Source: Candidatus Nyctobacter psychrophilus (GTDB lineage: Bacteria > Vulcanimicrobiota > Vulcanimicrobiia > Vulcanimicrobiales > Vulcanimicrobiaceae). Taken from it: a DNA stretch of 64,000 nucleotides. Of the stretch, positions 16,432 to 24,733 are shown piece after piece (positions within the stretch are counted from its first letter, which is position 1; each line of letters starts with the position of its first letter). Under the pieces are notes generated by a model. That model was not told the DNA's origin. It saw only the letters and a program-made list of their open reading frames with translations, and searched no databases. The stretch is from assembly GCA_014305025.1 (NCBI GenBank), contig JACRTY010000009.1, forward strand, positions 1 through 64,000. Direction: 5' to 3'. The position numbers and the translations under genes are program-made.

Positions 16432-17280
16432 ATGGCAGACGTTTTCGTCGATCTTCGGTGGTTGCACGCCCATCGCGGCGAGGCGAACGTCCGGCTCGTC
16501 GATACGCGAAGCAAGCCGCACGGCGCCCCCGACCTCCTTGCCCCCGGCGGCGCCGAGCAGTATGCCGCCGGGCACATTCCCGGCGCCGTTCACCTGGACT
16601 ACGCGGAGCAGCTCAAGGATCCGGCAACGCCCTATGCGCTGCGCGTTGCACCGCCCGAGCGCTTCGCCGCGGCGCTCGGCCAAAACGGCATCGGTGACGA
16701 GACGACCGTGCTCGCATACGACGACGGTGACGTACCATACGCCGCGCGTTTGGTTTGGATGTTACGGTATTACGGTCACGATGATGCGCGCATTCTCGTC
16801 GGCGGATTCAAAGCGTATGTCGCCGCCGGTCTGCCGACGACGAACGAGGTGCCGACGTATCCGGCGCGCCGCTTCACGCCGCACGTCCGCCCCGAGCTGC
16901 GAGCGTCGCGCGACGACGTTCGAGCCGTCGCCGAGGGGCGCAGCGACGTACAGCTTCTCGAAACGCAGCGCAACAAAACGTATGCGCTGCGCGACGACGA
17001 CATCACAGGCGTGGTCCGTCTATCCGGCAATGAACTGCTCGACGATGCCGCCGGCGGCCGCATCGTGCCGCGCGAACGTTTGGCGGCACTCGTCGCCGAG
17101 CGCAAGCTCGATCCGCGCAAGCGGACCATCGTAACGTGCGGCAGCGGCGTTTCGGCCTCCGGTGCCTACCTCGCGCTGCTCGAGGCAGGCTTTACCGATC
17201 TTGCCGTCTACGACGGCTCGTGGATGGAGTGGTCGCACGATAAGCTCCCGACCACTCCCAAGGCCGTGCCGCAGGCGTAG
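16432..17280 (+). CDS. sseA: Thiosulfate/3-mercaptopyruvate sulfurtransferase, two rhodanese domains (282 aa)
   Basis: Transfers sulfane sulfur from thiosulfate or 3-mercaptopyruvate to cyanide, thiols or other acceptors in the cytoplasm. Domain 1 (about residues 3-125) has VRLVDTR and AGHIPGAVHLDY but no catalytic cysteine (DDGDVPYAARL), as normal for the inactive half. Domain 2 (about 150-275) carries the active-site loop CGSGVSASG with the nucleophilic cysteine. The ATG at 16432 has GAAGGG six bases upstream; an in-frame ATG at 16414 is possible. Named by family; substrate preference cannot be read from the loop with certainty. Confidence 0.85.
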   Translation: MADVFVDLRWLHAHRGEANVRLVDTRSKPHGAPDLLAPGGAEQYAAGHIPGAVHLDYAEQLKDPATPYALRVAPPERFAAALGQNGIGDETTVLAYDDGDVPYAARLVWMLRYYGHDDARILVGGFKAYVAAGLPTTNEVPTYPARRFTPHVRPELRASRDDVRAVAEGRSDVQLLETQRNKTYALRDDDITGVVRLSGNELLDDAAGGRIVPRERLAALVAERKLDPRKRTIVTCGSGVSASGAYLALLEAGFTDLAVYDGSWMEWSHDKLPTTPKAVPQA

Positions 17281-17410
17281 GCCAGACGCGTTCGGCAAGC
17301 GAGGCCACGGTCGCGTGCGCGAAGGCCAGGACCAGGCGCGCCCCGCTCGATCGCGCGGCGAAGTCGTCGGCGTTGTCTCATCGAGCCGGCGGCGCCGCGT
17401 CTCGCACCGC

Positions 17411-18091
17411 TTAACGTAGGTCTCCACCGACTCTGCTTTCTCGCATGTGAGGCTTCGCACCGTCATGAGCAGCACGTCCGCGACGCCGTTTGCCGGCGTC
17501 TGACGCCGGAGTGAGCCGGGCGAGCAATTTACGTGCTAATGCTTTCGAACGGTCGAGATCGAAGGAGTCTTCGCGGCGAACCGATGCTTCGATCACCACT
17601 GCGCCTCGCCGTACGTAGACTGCGGCTCCGCTTGCCGCGGCGGCGTCACCGAGATCATCGATGGGCTCCGCACCCGCGGTCCGCGCGGCGTAATAATCCG
17701 CGACCGTTTGCGCCTTTGCGAGCGCGTCGTAGATGGCGCACACCGACGCGTTGGGAGCATCGGGACGCACGCCGCCGCAGCGGCGTGCCAGCAGTCTGAA
17801 GTACGGACGACGCCGGGCGACTTCCGCAGCCGTCACGATCGCGTATGAAAGGTTTCCGTCGGTACTGACCGAGCGCGACGTGAACGAACAGATGCCGCCT
17901 TTGCGCGATGTCGCGTCGGCATCCTCGACGTCGGTACCGAGCAAGGCGCCGGCCTCCGGCGCGGCGACGAGGGTGCAGTCCGGCTCTGCGGGCGGTGCTG
18001 CGTCTTTTTGGTCGGCGGATACGGCGGCGCAGGGGCAGGAAGCCGACGAAAGGGTCAACGCGAGTAACCCGGCGACCAGGGTGCGCATCAT
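17411..18091 (-). CDS. Hypothetical secreted protein coupled to trpA (226 aa)
   Basis: The start codon overlaps the trpA stop as ATGA, so it is translated as the last gene of the trpBA unit. The N-terminus is a clear signal peptide ([19 protein letters not shown]); the cysteine after SSAS is not a canonical lipobox. The mature part has an LVAAPEAGALLGTDV segment and paired cysteines (CSFTSRS; CGGVRPDAPNASVC), resembling DUF3558-like or other small extracytoplasmic solute-sensing folds. I cannot assign a family. The C-terminus is very basic. Why an exported protein is coupled to tryptophan synthase is not evident. Confidence 0.7.
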   Translation of the reverse strand: MMRTLVAGLLALTLSSASCPCAAVSADQKDAAPPAEPDCTLVAAPEAGALLGTDVEDADATSRKGGICSFTSRSVSTDGNLSYAIVTAAEVARRRPYFRLLARRCGGVRPDAPNASVCAIYDALAKAQTVADYYAARTAGAEPIDDLGDAAAASGAAVYVRRGAVVIEASVRREDSFDLDRSKALARKLLARLTPASDAGKRRRGRAAHDGAKPHMRESRVGGDLR

Positions 18092-18933
18092 TGCGCCGGC
18101 CGCGATGTAGCGGCCGAAAGCTCGCCGGCGATCGCGCGTACGCGCGCGACGACCTGTGTAACATGAGCGCCCGCGTACGCGTCGATCAAGGCACTTCCGA
18201 CGATGGCGCCGTCAGCGATCGCGCACGCCTGATGCACGTGTTGCGCCGTCGAGATGCCGAAACCAACCGCAAGCGGCGTAGCGTTGATCGTGCGTAACGC
18301 TGCGGCGCGCTTGGCCAGCCATGCGAAGTCGGGCTCGCGGCGCGCGCCCGTTACGCCCAGGCGCGATACGAGGTACGTGAAGCCCGTGCTGCGCGAGGCG
18401 ATCGCGGCGGCGCGAGGCTGCGGCGTCGACGGCGCGATCAAAAGTGGCAGGGCAAGGCCGCGCGCCGCAAAGGCGACACGCAGAGCGTCGGTCTCCTCGA
18501 ACGGTATGTCGGGAACGATCGCGCCGCAAAGCCCGGCTGCCACCAGGGCGTCGGCGAACCGCTCGACGCCGTACCGAGCGACCGGATTGACGTACGTGAA
18601 AGCGAGGATCGGCGGTGCGCCGCGTAGCCGGGCGCGCGCTGCACAAGCCAACGTCGCTTCGAGGGTCGTGCCGCCCGCGAGCGCACGCTGCGCCGCGGAG
18701 GCGATCGTGGGTCCGTCGGCGAGGGGGTCGCCGTACGGAATTCCGAGTTCGACCAGGTCGGCGCCGACTTCGCCGAGCGCGATCAACAGCGCTTCGGTCG
18801 TCGGAAGGTTCGGATCACCCGCGCAGAGGTACGCAATGAGCGCTCCACGTTGCGCCTCGCGAACGCGTGAGAAGACGTTCGCGATTGCAGCGACGCCGCT
18901 CCGCGCCGTTTCGGTCTGCACGCTGCCGGTCAT
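18088..18933 (-). CDS. trpA: Tryptophan synthase alpha subunit (281 aa)
   Basis: Cleaves indole-3-glycerol phosphate to indole and glyceraldehyde 3-phosphate and channels indole to TrpB. The TIM-barrel landmarks are visible: [15 protein letters not shown], the catalytic glutamate in [17 protein letters not shown] with the catalytic aspartate in the same string, [14 protein letters not shown], and the phosphate-binding [11 protein letters not shown] and GAIVGSALI. The start overlaps the trpB stop by four bases (ATGA), and its own stop overlaps the next gene in the same way, so the unit is translationally coupled. Confidence 0.96.
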   Translation of the reverse strand: MTGSVQTETARSGVAAIANVFSRVREAQRGALIAYLCAGDPNLPTTEALLIALGEVGADLVELGIPYGDPLADGPTIASAAQRALAGGTTLEATLACAARARLRGAPPILAFTYVNPVARYGVERFADALVAAGLCGAIVPDIPFEETDALRVAFAARGLALPLLIAPSTPQPRAAAIASRSTGFTYLVSRLGVTGARREPDFAWLAKRAAALRTINATPLAVGFGISTAQHVHQACAIADGAIVGSALIDAYAGAHVTQVVARVRAIAGELSAATSRPAQ

Positions 18934-20138
18934 CGCGATGCCCGTGTCTCCATTCCATTGCGCGGCCGCTGCCTAACTTGGCCCACGTCCTTGTCGCCCC
19001 GGCCGCTGAGGTTCACGAGAACGCATCCGCCCGCACCACGTTCGCCTGCGAGCGACTGCGCGAACGCGAGGGCATGCGCGGATTCGAGCGCCGGCACGAT
19101 GCCTTCGCGCGCGGCGCAACGGTGAAAGGCCGCGAGCGCCTGGTCGTCGGTGACCGCGACGTACTCGGCTCGACCGCACTCCTTGAGATACGCATGTTCC
19201 GGCCCGACTCCCGGATAGTCGAGGCCCGCCGAAATCGAGTGCGTGTTGCGCACCTGCCCCTCGGGCGTTTGCAATAGGTAAGAGCGTGAACCGTGCAGGA
19301 TGCCGACGCTGCCCGCTCCGAGCGACGCGGCCGTATCGCTCGCCTCCAAGCCAAGGCCGGCGGCTTCCACGCCCCACAATCGCACGTCGGGGTCGGCGGC
19401 AAATGCGGCGAAAATTCCCAGCGCGTTGCTGCCGCCGCCGACGCATGCCACCACGTCGCTTGGGAGACGTCCGTATCGCTCCAGCATCTGCGCGCGAGCC
19501 TCGACGCCGATCACCTTCTGAAATTCGCGCACCATGTAGGGATACGGATGCGCGCCGACCACGCTGCCGATCACGTAGAACGTCTCGTCAGAGCAGGCCG
19601 CCCATTCACGAAACGCTTCGTTGGTCGCGTCCTTGAGCGTTCGCGTCCCGCTGTGGACTGCATGCACCGTCGCGCCGAGGAGTCTCATGACATGGACGTT
19701 GAGCGACTGGCGCTCGACGTCGAGCGCGCCCATGTACACGTCGACCGGGATCCCGAGCTTCGCGCCGATCGTTGCCGTCGCCACGCCGTGCTGTCCGGCC
19801 CCGGTCTCCGCGATGATCCGCTTCTTCCCCATGCGCGCGGCGAGCAGCCCCTGACCGACGGTGTTGTTGATCTTGTGCGCGCCCGTGTGATTGAGGTCTT
19901 CGCGTTTGAAGAGAACCGCTGCCGCACCGTCGTCGCCCGTAAAACGCGTTGCTTCCATCAGCGGCGACGGACGGCCGACAAAATCGCGCAGCATCGCGTG
20001 ATACGCGTCCCAGAACGTAGAATCGGCGAAGGCCTCCTTCATGCCCGCTTCGAGCTCCGTGAGCGCCGCAACCAGCACTTCAGGAACGAACCGACCGCCA
20101 AATGCCCCGAAATAGCCGCGCGCATCGGGCTCCGTCAT
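18930..20138 (-). CDS. trpB: Tryptophan synthase beta subunit (402 aa)
   Basis: PLP enzyme that condenses indole with serine. The N-terminal [15 protein letters not shown], the PLP lysine in [10 protein letters not shown] (residue ~88), the [14 protein letters not shown] block, the phosphate-binding VGGGSNALG and the C-terminal [10 protein letters not shown] are all intact. This is the TrpB1 (TrpA-partner) type. It follows a recognisable promoter (20254-20281) and starts the trpBA unit, separate from trpDCF, which lies 3 kb upstream on the same strand beyond an opposite-strand insert. Confidence 0.97.
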   Translation of the reverse strand: MTEPDARGYFGAFGGRFVPEVLVAALTELEAGMKEAFADSTFWDAYHAMLRDFVGRPSPLMEATRFTGDDGAAAVLFKREDLNHTGAHKINNTVGQGLLAARMGKKRIIAETGAGQHGVATATIGAKLGIPVDVYMGALDVERQSLNVHVMRLLGATVHAVHSGTRTLKDATNEAFREWAACSDETFYVIGSVVGAHPYPYMVREFQKVIGVEARAQMLERYGRLPSDVVACVGGGSNALGIFAAFAADPDVRLWGVEAAGLGLEASDTAASLGAGSVGILHGSRSYLLQTPEGQVRNTHSISAGLDYPGVGPEHAYLKECGRAEYVAVTDDQALAAFHRCAAREGIVPALESAHALAFAQSLAGERGAGGCVLVNLSGRGDKDVGQVRQRPRNGMETRASR

Positions 20139-20253
20139 GGTCGTCGTGCCATCGCGGCGAGGTTCGCCATATTGTGCACGCCCTCATCCGGCAGTCGCCC
20201 CGCACGTGCTGCTGCGGTCGTAGAGGCGGGTTCGCGCCCAGGCTTTCTCCTTC

Positions 20254-20281
20254 AGTATAGACAGTCAGGCACGGCCGACAA
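20254..20281 (-). promoter_or_regulatory. Predicted sigma-70 promoter for trpBA
   Basis: On the minus strand TTGTCG (20281-20276) and TATACT (20259-20254) are separated by 16 bases. Transcription from about 20247 would give a leader of about 110 bases before trpB. The -35 matches four of six consensus bases and the -10 five of six. Confidence 0.55.
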
Positions 20282-20305
20282 AGGACTGGTGTTGACAAAG
20301 AGAAC

Positions 20306-20454
20306 ATGGCGACGGCGAAGAGCGATGTATGGACGCTTCAAGATGCCAAGGCGCGCTTGAGCGAACTGGTCGAGCGCGCGCGCAGCGGACGTCGCAGCGT
20401 ATTACCCGACGTTCACGACCCCTGGTCTGCGTCGTCATGAATTTCCTGCGCTGA
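20306..20454 (+). pseudogene. Remnant of a Phd/YefM antitoxin and the first codons of its toxin
   Basis: ATG at 20306 opens a 44-codon frame whose first 28 residues (VWTLQDAKARLSELVERARS) are a textbook Phd/YefM N-terminus. After ARSG the sequence changes abruptly to RRSVLPDVHDPWSASS and stops at 20440; the operator-to-dimer core of the family is missing. Its stop overlaps an ATG (ATGA at 20437) that reads MNFLR and then TGA. VapC-type PIN toxins often start MNFLLDT. The layout is therefore a normal antitoxin-toxin overlap with an internal deletion and a truncated toxin. It is a decayed module, not functional as it stands. Confidence 0.7.
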
Positions 20455-20499
20455 CATGGGAAGGTTGGCCGCGGGGAGCTCTAAAAGCAAACGCACTCG

Positions 20500-22203
20500 A
20501 TGGGCTTACCCGTGCCGGAACTTCCGGACGAACTCTCGGCGTATGCGCCTTTCATCACGCGGCTCCAAACCGGTGAAGCGCTTTCGGACAACGCGCATGT
20601 CCTTGTGGAGCACGCCCTCTCTGCCTGGCTTCGCCCCGGCTTCGAAGAGTTCGTTTGCGTCTCGCGTCTGCACTTCGAACCGTTCGCGTATCAACTCTCC
20701 GCCGCCAAGCGCGTTCTGACGCGGCTGCGCGGTCGCGCGATCCTAGCCGATGAAGTCGGGCTCGGTAAGACGATCGAAGCGTGTCTCGTCTTGAGCGAAC
20801 TCTTCTTGCGCCGCCTGATCGCACGCACATTGATCCTCGTACCGCCCGGGCTCGTCGAGCAGTGGTGCGAGGAGCTGGCGGCCAAATTCGCGTTGCCGGT
20901 GCTCGCGCTCGGCAGCGAAGCCTGGGAGCGTTCCCTGCACCCTTGGCAGGCTCCGATCATCGTCGCGTCGCTGGCAACGGCACGTCGCGCCCCGTGGCAG
21001 GCGACGATCGGTGCGATCGACTGGGACCTGGTCATCGCCGACGAGGCGCACCGTCTCAAGAATCCCAAAAGCGCTTCGGCGACGCTCGTAAAATCGCTGC
21101 GCACGCGACGTTTGCTTCTCCTGACGGCAACTCCAGTCGAAAACCGGCTCGACGATCTCTTTTCGCTCGTCAACCTCGTGCGGCCCGGACTCCTGGGCAC
21201 GCCGAAAGACTTCCGCAAATCCTACGGTGCCGCGGCGACGAGCGGCGCGACCGCGAAATTGGAGCCGTTGCAGAAACGCATGGCCGACGTGATGGTTCGC
21301 CATCGGCGCAGCGAAGTCGCGCTCATGCTGCCGCGCCGCTTGGCGGAAACGCTGCGCGTTCCGCCTGCGGCCGAAGAGGCCGAACTGTACGCGCTCCTCT
21401 CGGCGCGTGTCCGCGAGTCGGGGCGCGCGGCATCGTCCGCGCAACTGTTCGGATTACGTAACCTGCAACGGATGGCCGGCTCCAGTCCACGCGCCGCGCT
21501 CGCAAGCCTACAACGCGCGGGCTGGCACGATCTCGCCGACCGCGCGCGCGGTATCGCTTCGAGCAAAGCGGCGATTCTCGTACAACTGCTCGAACGGTAC
21601 CGGACGAGCGGGGAGAAAGTTGTGGTCTTCACCGCCTTCCGCGAGACGCTGGCTCTGCTGGCGGAGGTGGCGCGTGAAGCAGCGGTGCCGGCGGCGATCT
21701 ATCATGGCAGCTTGACTCGCCACGAGAAGATTGAAACGATGAATGCCTTTCGCGATGCGGCGCCGCTGCTGTTGACGACCGAAGCCGCGGGCGAAGGGCG
21801 CAACCTCCAGTTCTGTCACGTGATGATCAACTTCGACCTCCCCTGGAACCCGATGCAGATCGAACAGCGCCTCGGGCGCATCCATCGCATCGGCCAAGAC
21901 CACGACGTCGTGCTGACCAATCTGGTCGGGACCGGCACGCTCGAGGAGCGCATTTTGCGCGTGCTCGAGAGCAAGATCAATCTCTTCGAACTGGTCGTCG
22001 GGGAGTTGGACATGATCCTTGGTCGCATCGATGACGATTTCGACTTCGAGGCCTTCGTCTTCGCCAGTCACGTCGCGAGCCGCGACGATGCTGAATTCGA
22101 CGAGCGCGTGGCGACCCTCGGCGACGATCTTGCTCGCGCGCGTCAAGAGTACGTCGAGAGCCGGGGGATGACCGATCGCCTGGTGGCAGGCGCGAGCGGA
22201 TGA
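20500..22203 (+). CDS. Short SNF2-family ATPase/helicase (567 aa)
   Basis: Superfamily 2 Swi2/Snf2 translocase core with little else. Motif I is ADEVGLGKTIEA (residue ~88), II is DEAH (~184), III LLTATPVENRL (~207), and the second RecA domain carries VVVFTAFRETL, TTEAAGEGRNLQ and motif VI QRLGRIHRIGQ. This resembles the RapA/HepA-like branch that remodels nucleoprotein complexes, but the protein is about half the length of RapA and lacks its C-terminal domains. It overlaps the next gene by ATGA, so the two products very likely act together. Located on the opposite strand inside the trp region. Confidence 0.88.
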   Translation: MGLPVPELPDELSAYAPFITRLQTGEALSDNAHVLVEHALSAWLRPGFEEFVCVSRLHFEPFAYQLSAAKRVLTRLRGRAILADEVGLGKTIEACLVLSELFLRRLIARTLILVPPGLVEQWCEELAAKFALPVLALGSEAWERSLHPWQAPIIVASLATARRAPWQATIGAIDWDLVIADEAHRLKNPKSASATLVKSLRTRRLLLLTATPVENRLDDLFSLVNLVRPGLLGTPKDFRKSYGAAATSGATAKLEPLQKRMADVMVRHRRSEVALMLPRRLAETLRVPPAAEEAELYALLSARVRESGRAASSAQLFGLRNLQRMAGSSPRAALASLQRAGWHDLADRARGIASSKAAILVQLLERYRTSGEKVVVFTAFRETLALLAEVAREAAVPAAIYHGSLTRHEKIETMNAFRDAAPLLLTTEAAGEGRNLQFCHVMINFDLPWNPMQIEQRLGRIHRIGQDHDVVLTNLVGTGTLEERILRVLESKINLFELVVGELDMILGRIDDDFDFEAFVFASHVASRDDAEFDERVATLGDDLARARQEYVESRGMTDRLVAGASG

Positions 22204-23255
22204 TCGCCGACGGCCCGCTGCGCTTTTGGCTCGACTACGTCGAGCGCGAAGGGGCGCTCTGCGAGCGCAAGTCGGAATTCGCCGAAGTCCTTTTGCCGTC
22301 GAACCTCCAGCGGTCGTTGCAGTTGCCTGAGGCGCTGCGCGTAACGAGCGATCCCGAAGTCGCGGCGGCTGAATCGGCACTGCTCCTGATGCCCGGCCAT
22401 GCTGCCCTCGATGCGGCCGCCAGCGAGGTATTGTCGCGTGGTGACGTCGGCCGCGGTTACGTGCCGTGGCCCGCATCGGCAGCGCCGACGGCCACGACGC
22501 TGATCACCCAGGCCCGAGAGAATATCGGCGTCGAGCACGGGCGGATCGATTTGGATCGCGATCCCGCTCCGATCTACTATCCCTTCCTGCGCGTCGGTGC
22601 GCTCGTCACCTACACGCTCGATGACCGCTTCGTCGAACGTGAAGAGGCTTGCGTGGACGCGCGCGCGGGCACGCTCGCGACGGAGGACCTCCGCCGCCGC
22701 ATCCTCGGCTCGTCGCTTATCGGCGTCGCCGATACCCATCACACGACGCTTGGGCCGGAGCTGGGCCGAGCGATTGCCGGGGCTCATGCCGCGCTCTGCG
22801 AGCGCACCGCACTGCGCTCGCGCACGCTCGAGCGCCAAGCCCAAAGCGCGCTACGCGAGGAGTGCGTGCGCGTCGACGCATATTACGCCGCGGCCCTTGC
22901 GTCGCTCGCCGCACGGAGCGAAAGCGCCGAGGCGCGCCGGCAGACGCTGCTCGATGCGCAAGCCGAAGCGACGCGGCTCGAACACCGGCGGCGCGTGCAG
23001 GAGATCGAATTGAAGTTTCGCGTCACGCGCGAGATCGCGCCGTTCCGCCTGCACGTCGTTTTCCTCCCCGCGCTCGCTTTGAACGTCGTGGTTCGCCGGG
23101 GTGAACGGCGCTATCCGCTGCGCCTGGATTGGTTGCTGCCCGCGGCCCGGTTCGCGACCCCGTGTTGCCCGCGCTGCAACACGTGCGCGCCGCTGATCGC
23201 AGGCCGCTCCAGCCTCCATTGCCGCGGCTGTTCGACCGATGCAATGTCGGCTTAG
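22200..23255 (+). CDS. Helicase partner protein with coiled coil and C-terminal zinc ribbon (351 aa)
   Basis: The start overlaps the helicase stop (ATGA). I recognise no family over the full length. Residues of about 1-140 look globular. Around 215-285 there is a long charged helical region (SESAEARRQTLLDAQAEATR, RLEHRRRVQEIELKFRVTRE) suited to a coiled coil. The end has four to six cysteines in zinc-ribbon spacing: CCPRCNTC, then about 12 residues, then CRGC. This looks like a nucleic-acid or protein-binding adaptor that supplies the domains missing from the short SNF2 enzyme. The pair could be a split RapA-like remodeller or a defence module; neither is demonstrated. Confidence 0.75.
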   Translation: MIADGPLRFWLDYVEREGALCERKSEFAEVLLPSNLQRSLQLPEALRVTSDPEVAAAESALLLMPGHAALDAAASEVLSRGDVGRGYVPWPASAAPTATTLITQARENIGVEHGRIDLDRDPAPIYYPFLRVGALVTYTLDDRFVEREEACVDARAGTLATEDLRRRILGSSLIGVADTHHTTLGPELGRAIAGAHAALCERTALRSRTLERQAQSALREECVRVDAYYAAALASLAARSESAEARRQTLLDAQAEATRLEHRRRVQEIELKFRVTREIAPFRLHVVFLPALALNVVVRRGERRYPLRLDWLLPAARFATPCCPRCNTCAPLIAGRSSLHCRGCSTDAMSA

Positions 23256-23285
23256 CGCGCAGTGCGCGCCCACTTCTTATGGACG

Positions 23286-23936
23286 TTAGGTCGTCGCCGC
23301 GACTGCGTCGGCCTGCCTGACGGCGCGTACGAACGCGTGCATCTTGCCGGCGTCCTTGCGGTCATCGGTTTCGATGCCGCCCCGGACATCGACCGCGTAC
23401 GGACGCAGCATTCGGATACACGCGCCGACGTTTGCCGCGGAGAGGCCGCCCGAAATGACCACACGCCGGCTGCGCGCAAGTGGCGCGGCAACGTTCCACG
23501 GAAACGAGACGCCCGTTCCACCGAACCTGCCGCCGCTGCGCGTGTCCAACATCGCAAGCGCATCGCGATACTCGGCGAGCCGCTCGAAGGCAGCATCGGC
23601 GTGGGAGCCATCCTCACTCACATGGAAAGTCTTGATGTAGGGCCGTCCGCCGGCCAACCGCCGGCAGTCCGCCGCGGACTCTTCACCACTAAACTGTAAG
23701 GTAAATCCCAGCGCCTGCAGACGAGCAGCGTCGGACTCACTCGGTGAGGTTACGACGCCGACGCGGGTCACGAGCGGCGGAATGGCGGCCGCCAGGATCG
23801 GGAGCGCATCGACCGTCACTTTGCGGGGGCTCGCCGGAGCGAGAATGACCCCGACGGCATCCGCACCGGCCTCGACCGCGAGCGCGATGTCGGCGACGCT
23901 CGTCATCCCGCAAAACTTGATGCGGGTGCGGTCCAT
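23286..23936 (-). CDS. trpF: Phosphoribosylanthranilate isomerase (216 aa)
   Basis: Amadori rearrangement of phosphoribosylanthranilate to CdRP. The N-terminal KFCGMT holds the catalytic cysteine (residue 9), the catalytic aspartate lies in AVDVRGGIE, and the phosphate-binding ISGGLSAANV is present. In most TrpF proteins the second motif reads VDVSSGVE; here Ser-Ser/Val are replaced by Arg-Gly/Ile, a moderate variant that keeps the aspartate and glycine. The ATG overlaps the trpC stop (TAATG). It is the last gene of trpDCF; the helicase pair converges on it, 30 bases away. Confidence 0.92.
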   Translation of the reverse strand: MDRTRIKFCGMTSVADIALAVEAGADAVGVILAPASPRKVTVDALPILAAAIPPLVTRVGVVTSPSESDAARLQALGFTLQFSGEESAADCRRLAGGRPYIKTFHVSEDGSHADAAFERLAEYRDALAMLDTRSGGRFGGTGVSFPWNVAAPLARSRRVVISGGLSAANVGACIRMLRPYAVDVRGGIETDDRKDAGKMHAFVRAVRQADAVAATT

Positions 23937-24733
23937 TACGCCCGTGCGGCTGCTGCTTTGAGTTCGTCGACGAACGCCGACGGATCCTCGGCGCGCATGA
24001 GCGCTTCGCCGATCAGAAAGCCGCGCGCGCCCTTGGCATGAAGGTTCGCGATGTCGCCGGGTTCATGGACCCCGCTCTCGCTGACGACGAGCCTTCCCGC
24101 CGGCACGCTGGGCAAAAGGTGCTCGGTGATGCGGAGGTCCGTCTCGAACGTCCGCAGGTCCCGATTGTTGATGCCGATCGCCGCCGCATCGACCGCCAGC
24201 GCGCGTTGCAGTTCTTCCTCGTCATGGACTTCGACCAGCGTGTCGAGCGCATAGCGGGACGCTTCGGCGCACAGCGCGCGCAGGGTTGCATCATCGAGCC
24301 CCGCGACGATCAACAATACGGCGTCGGCACCGTGGGCTGCGGCTTGGGCGATGTGGTACGGCGTCGACAGAAAGTCCTTGCGCAGCACCGGACGCGTCGA
24401 ATTGCTACGCGCGACGTCGAGGTAGGCGAGATCGCCCAGAAAGTGATCCGCTTCCGTCAGCACGCTGATCGCGTCGACGCCGGCCGTTTCATAACGCGAC
24501 GCAATCGCGGCCGCGTCGAAGTTACGCGCGATCAAGCCGACCGAGGGCGATGCGCGTTTGATTTCCGCGATGACGGCGGGCCCGCGCGCCCGGCGCAACG
24601 CGGTCGCGAACGGACGCCGCTCGGAACGCCGTTCGAGGCCGCGCGCCTCGAGGTCGAAATAGCTTTCGCGCGCCTCCTCTTCCACCAAGGTCGCTGCCTT
24701 GGCCGCGTAGAGGCGGGCGAGGAAATCGCTCAA
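23936..24733 (-). CDS. trpC: Indole-3-glycerol-phosphate synthase (265 aa)
   Basis: Ring closure of CdRP to indole-3-glycerol phosphate. The catalytic lysine and substrate-binding strings are intact: IAEIKRASPSVG (residue ~54), LRKDFL, LVEVHDEEEL, GINNRDLRTF, and VSESGVHEPGD. The TTG start is supported by GGGAG six bases upstream and by the TTGA overlap with the trpD stop. Confidence 0.96.
   Translation of the reverse strand: MSDFLARLYAAKAATLVEEEARESYFDLEARGLERRSERRPFATALRRARGPAVIAEIKRASPSVGLIARNFDAAAIASRYETAGVDAISVLTEADHFLGDLAYLDVARSNSTRPVLRKDFLSTPYHIAQAAAHGADAVLLIVAGLDDATLRALCAEASRYALDTLVEVHDEEELQRALAVDAAAIGINNRDLRTFETDLRITEHLLPSVPAGRLVVSESGVHEPGDIANLHAKGARGFLIGEALMRAEDPSAFVDELKAAAARA

Larger units (their letters stand above)
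20139..20499. other. Intergenic region between trpB and the helicase gene
   Basis: Holds the trpB promoter and leader on the minus strand and the toxin-antitoxin remnant on the plus strand. I saw no trp-codon-rich leader peptide or attenuator hairpin with a T run in the trpB leader. A GGGGAG about 20 bases before the helicase start is rather far for a ribosome site. Confidence 0.5.

Noticed and set aside
20139-20250. Trp attenuator or leader peptide before trpB
   Set aside because: No tandem Trp codons in a short frame and no terminator/antiterminator pair with a T run could be found.
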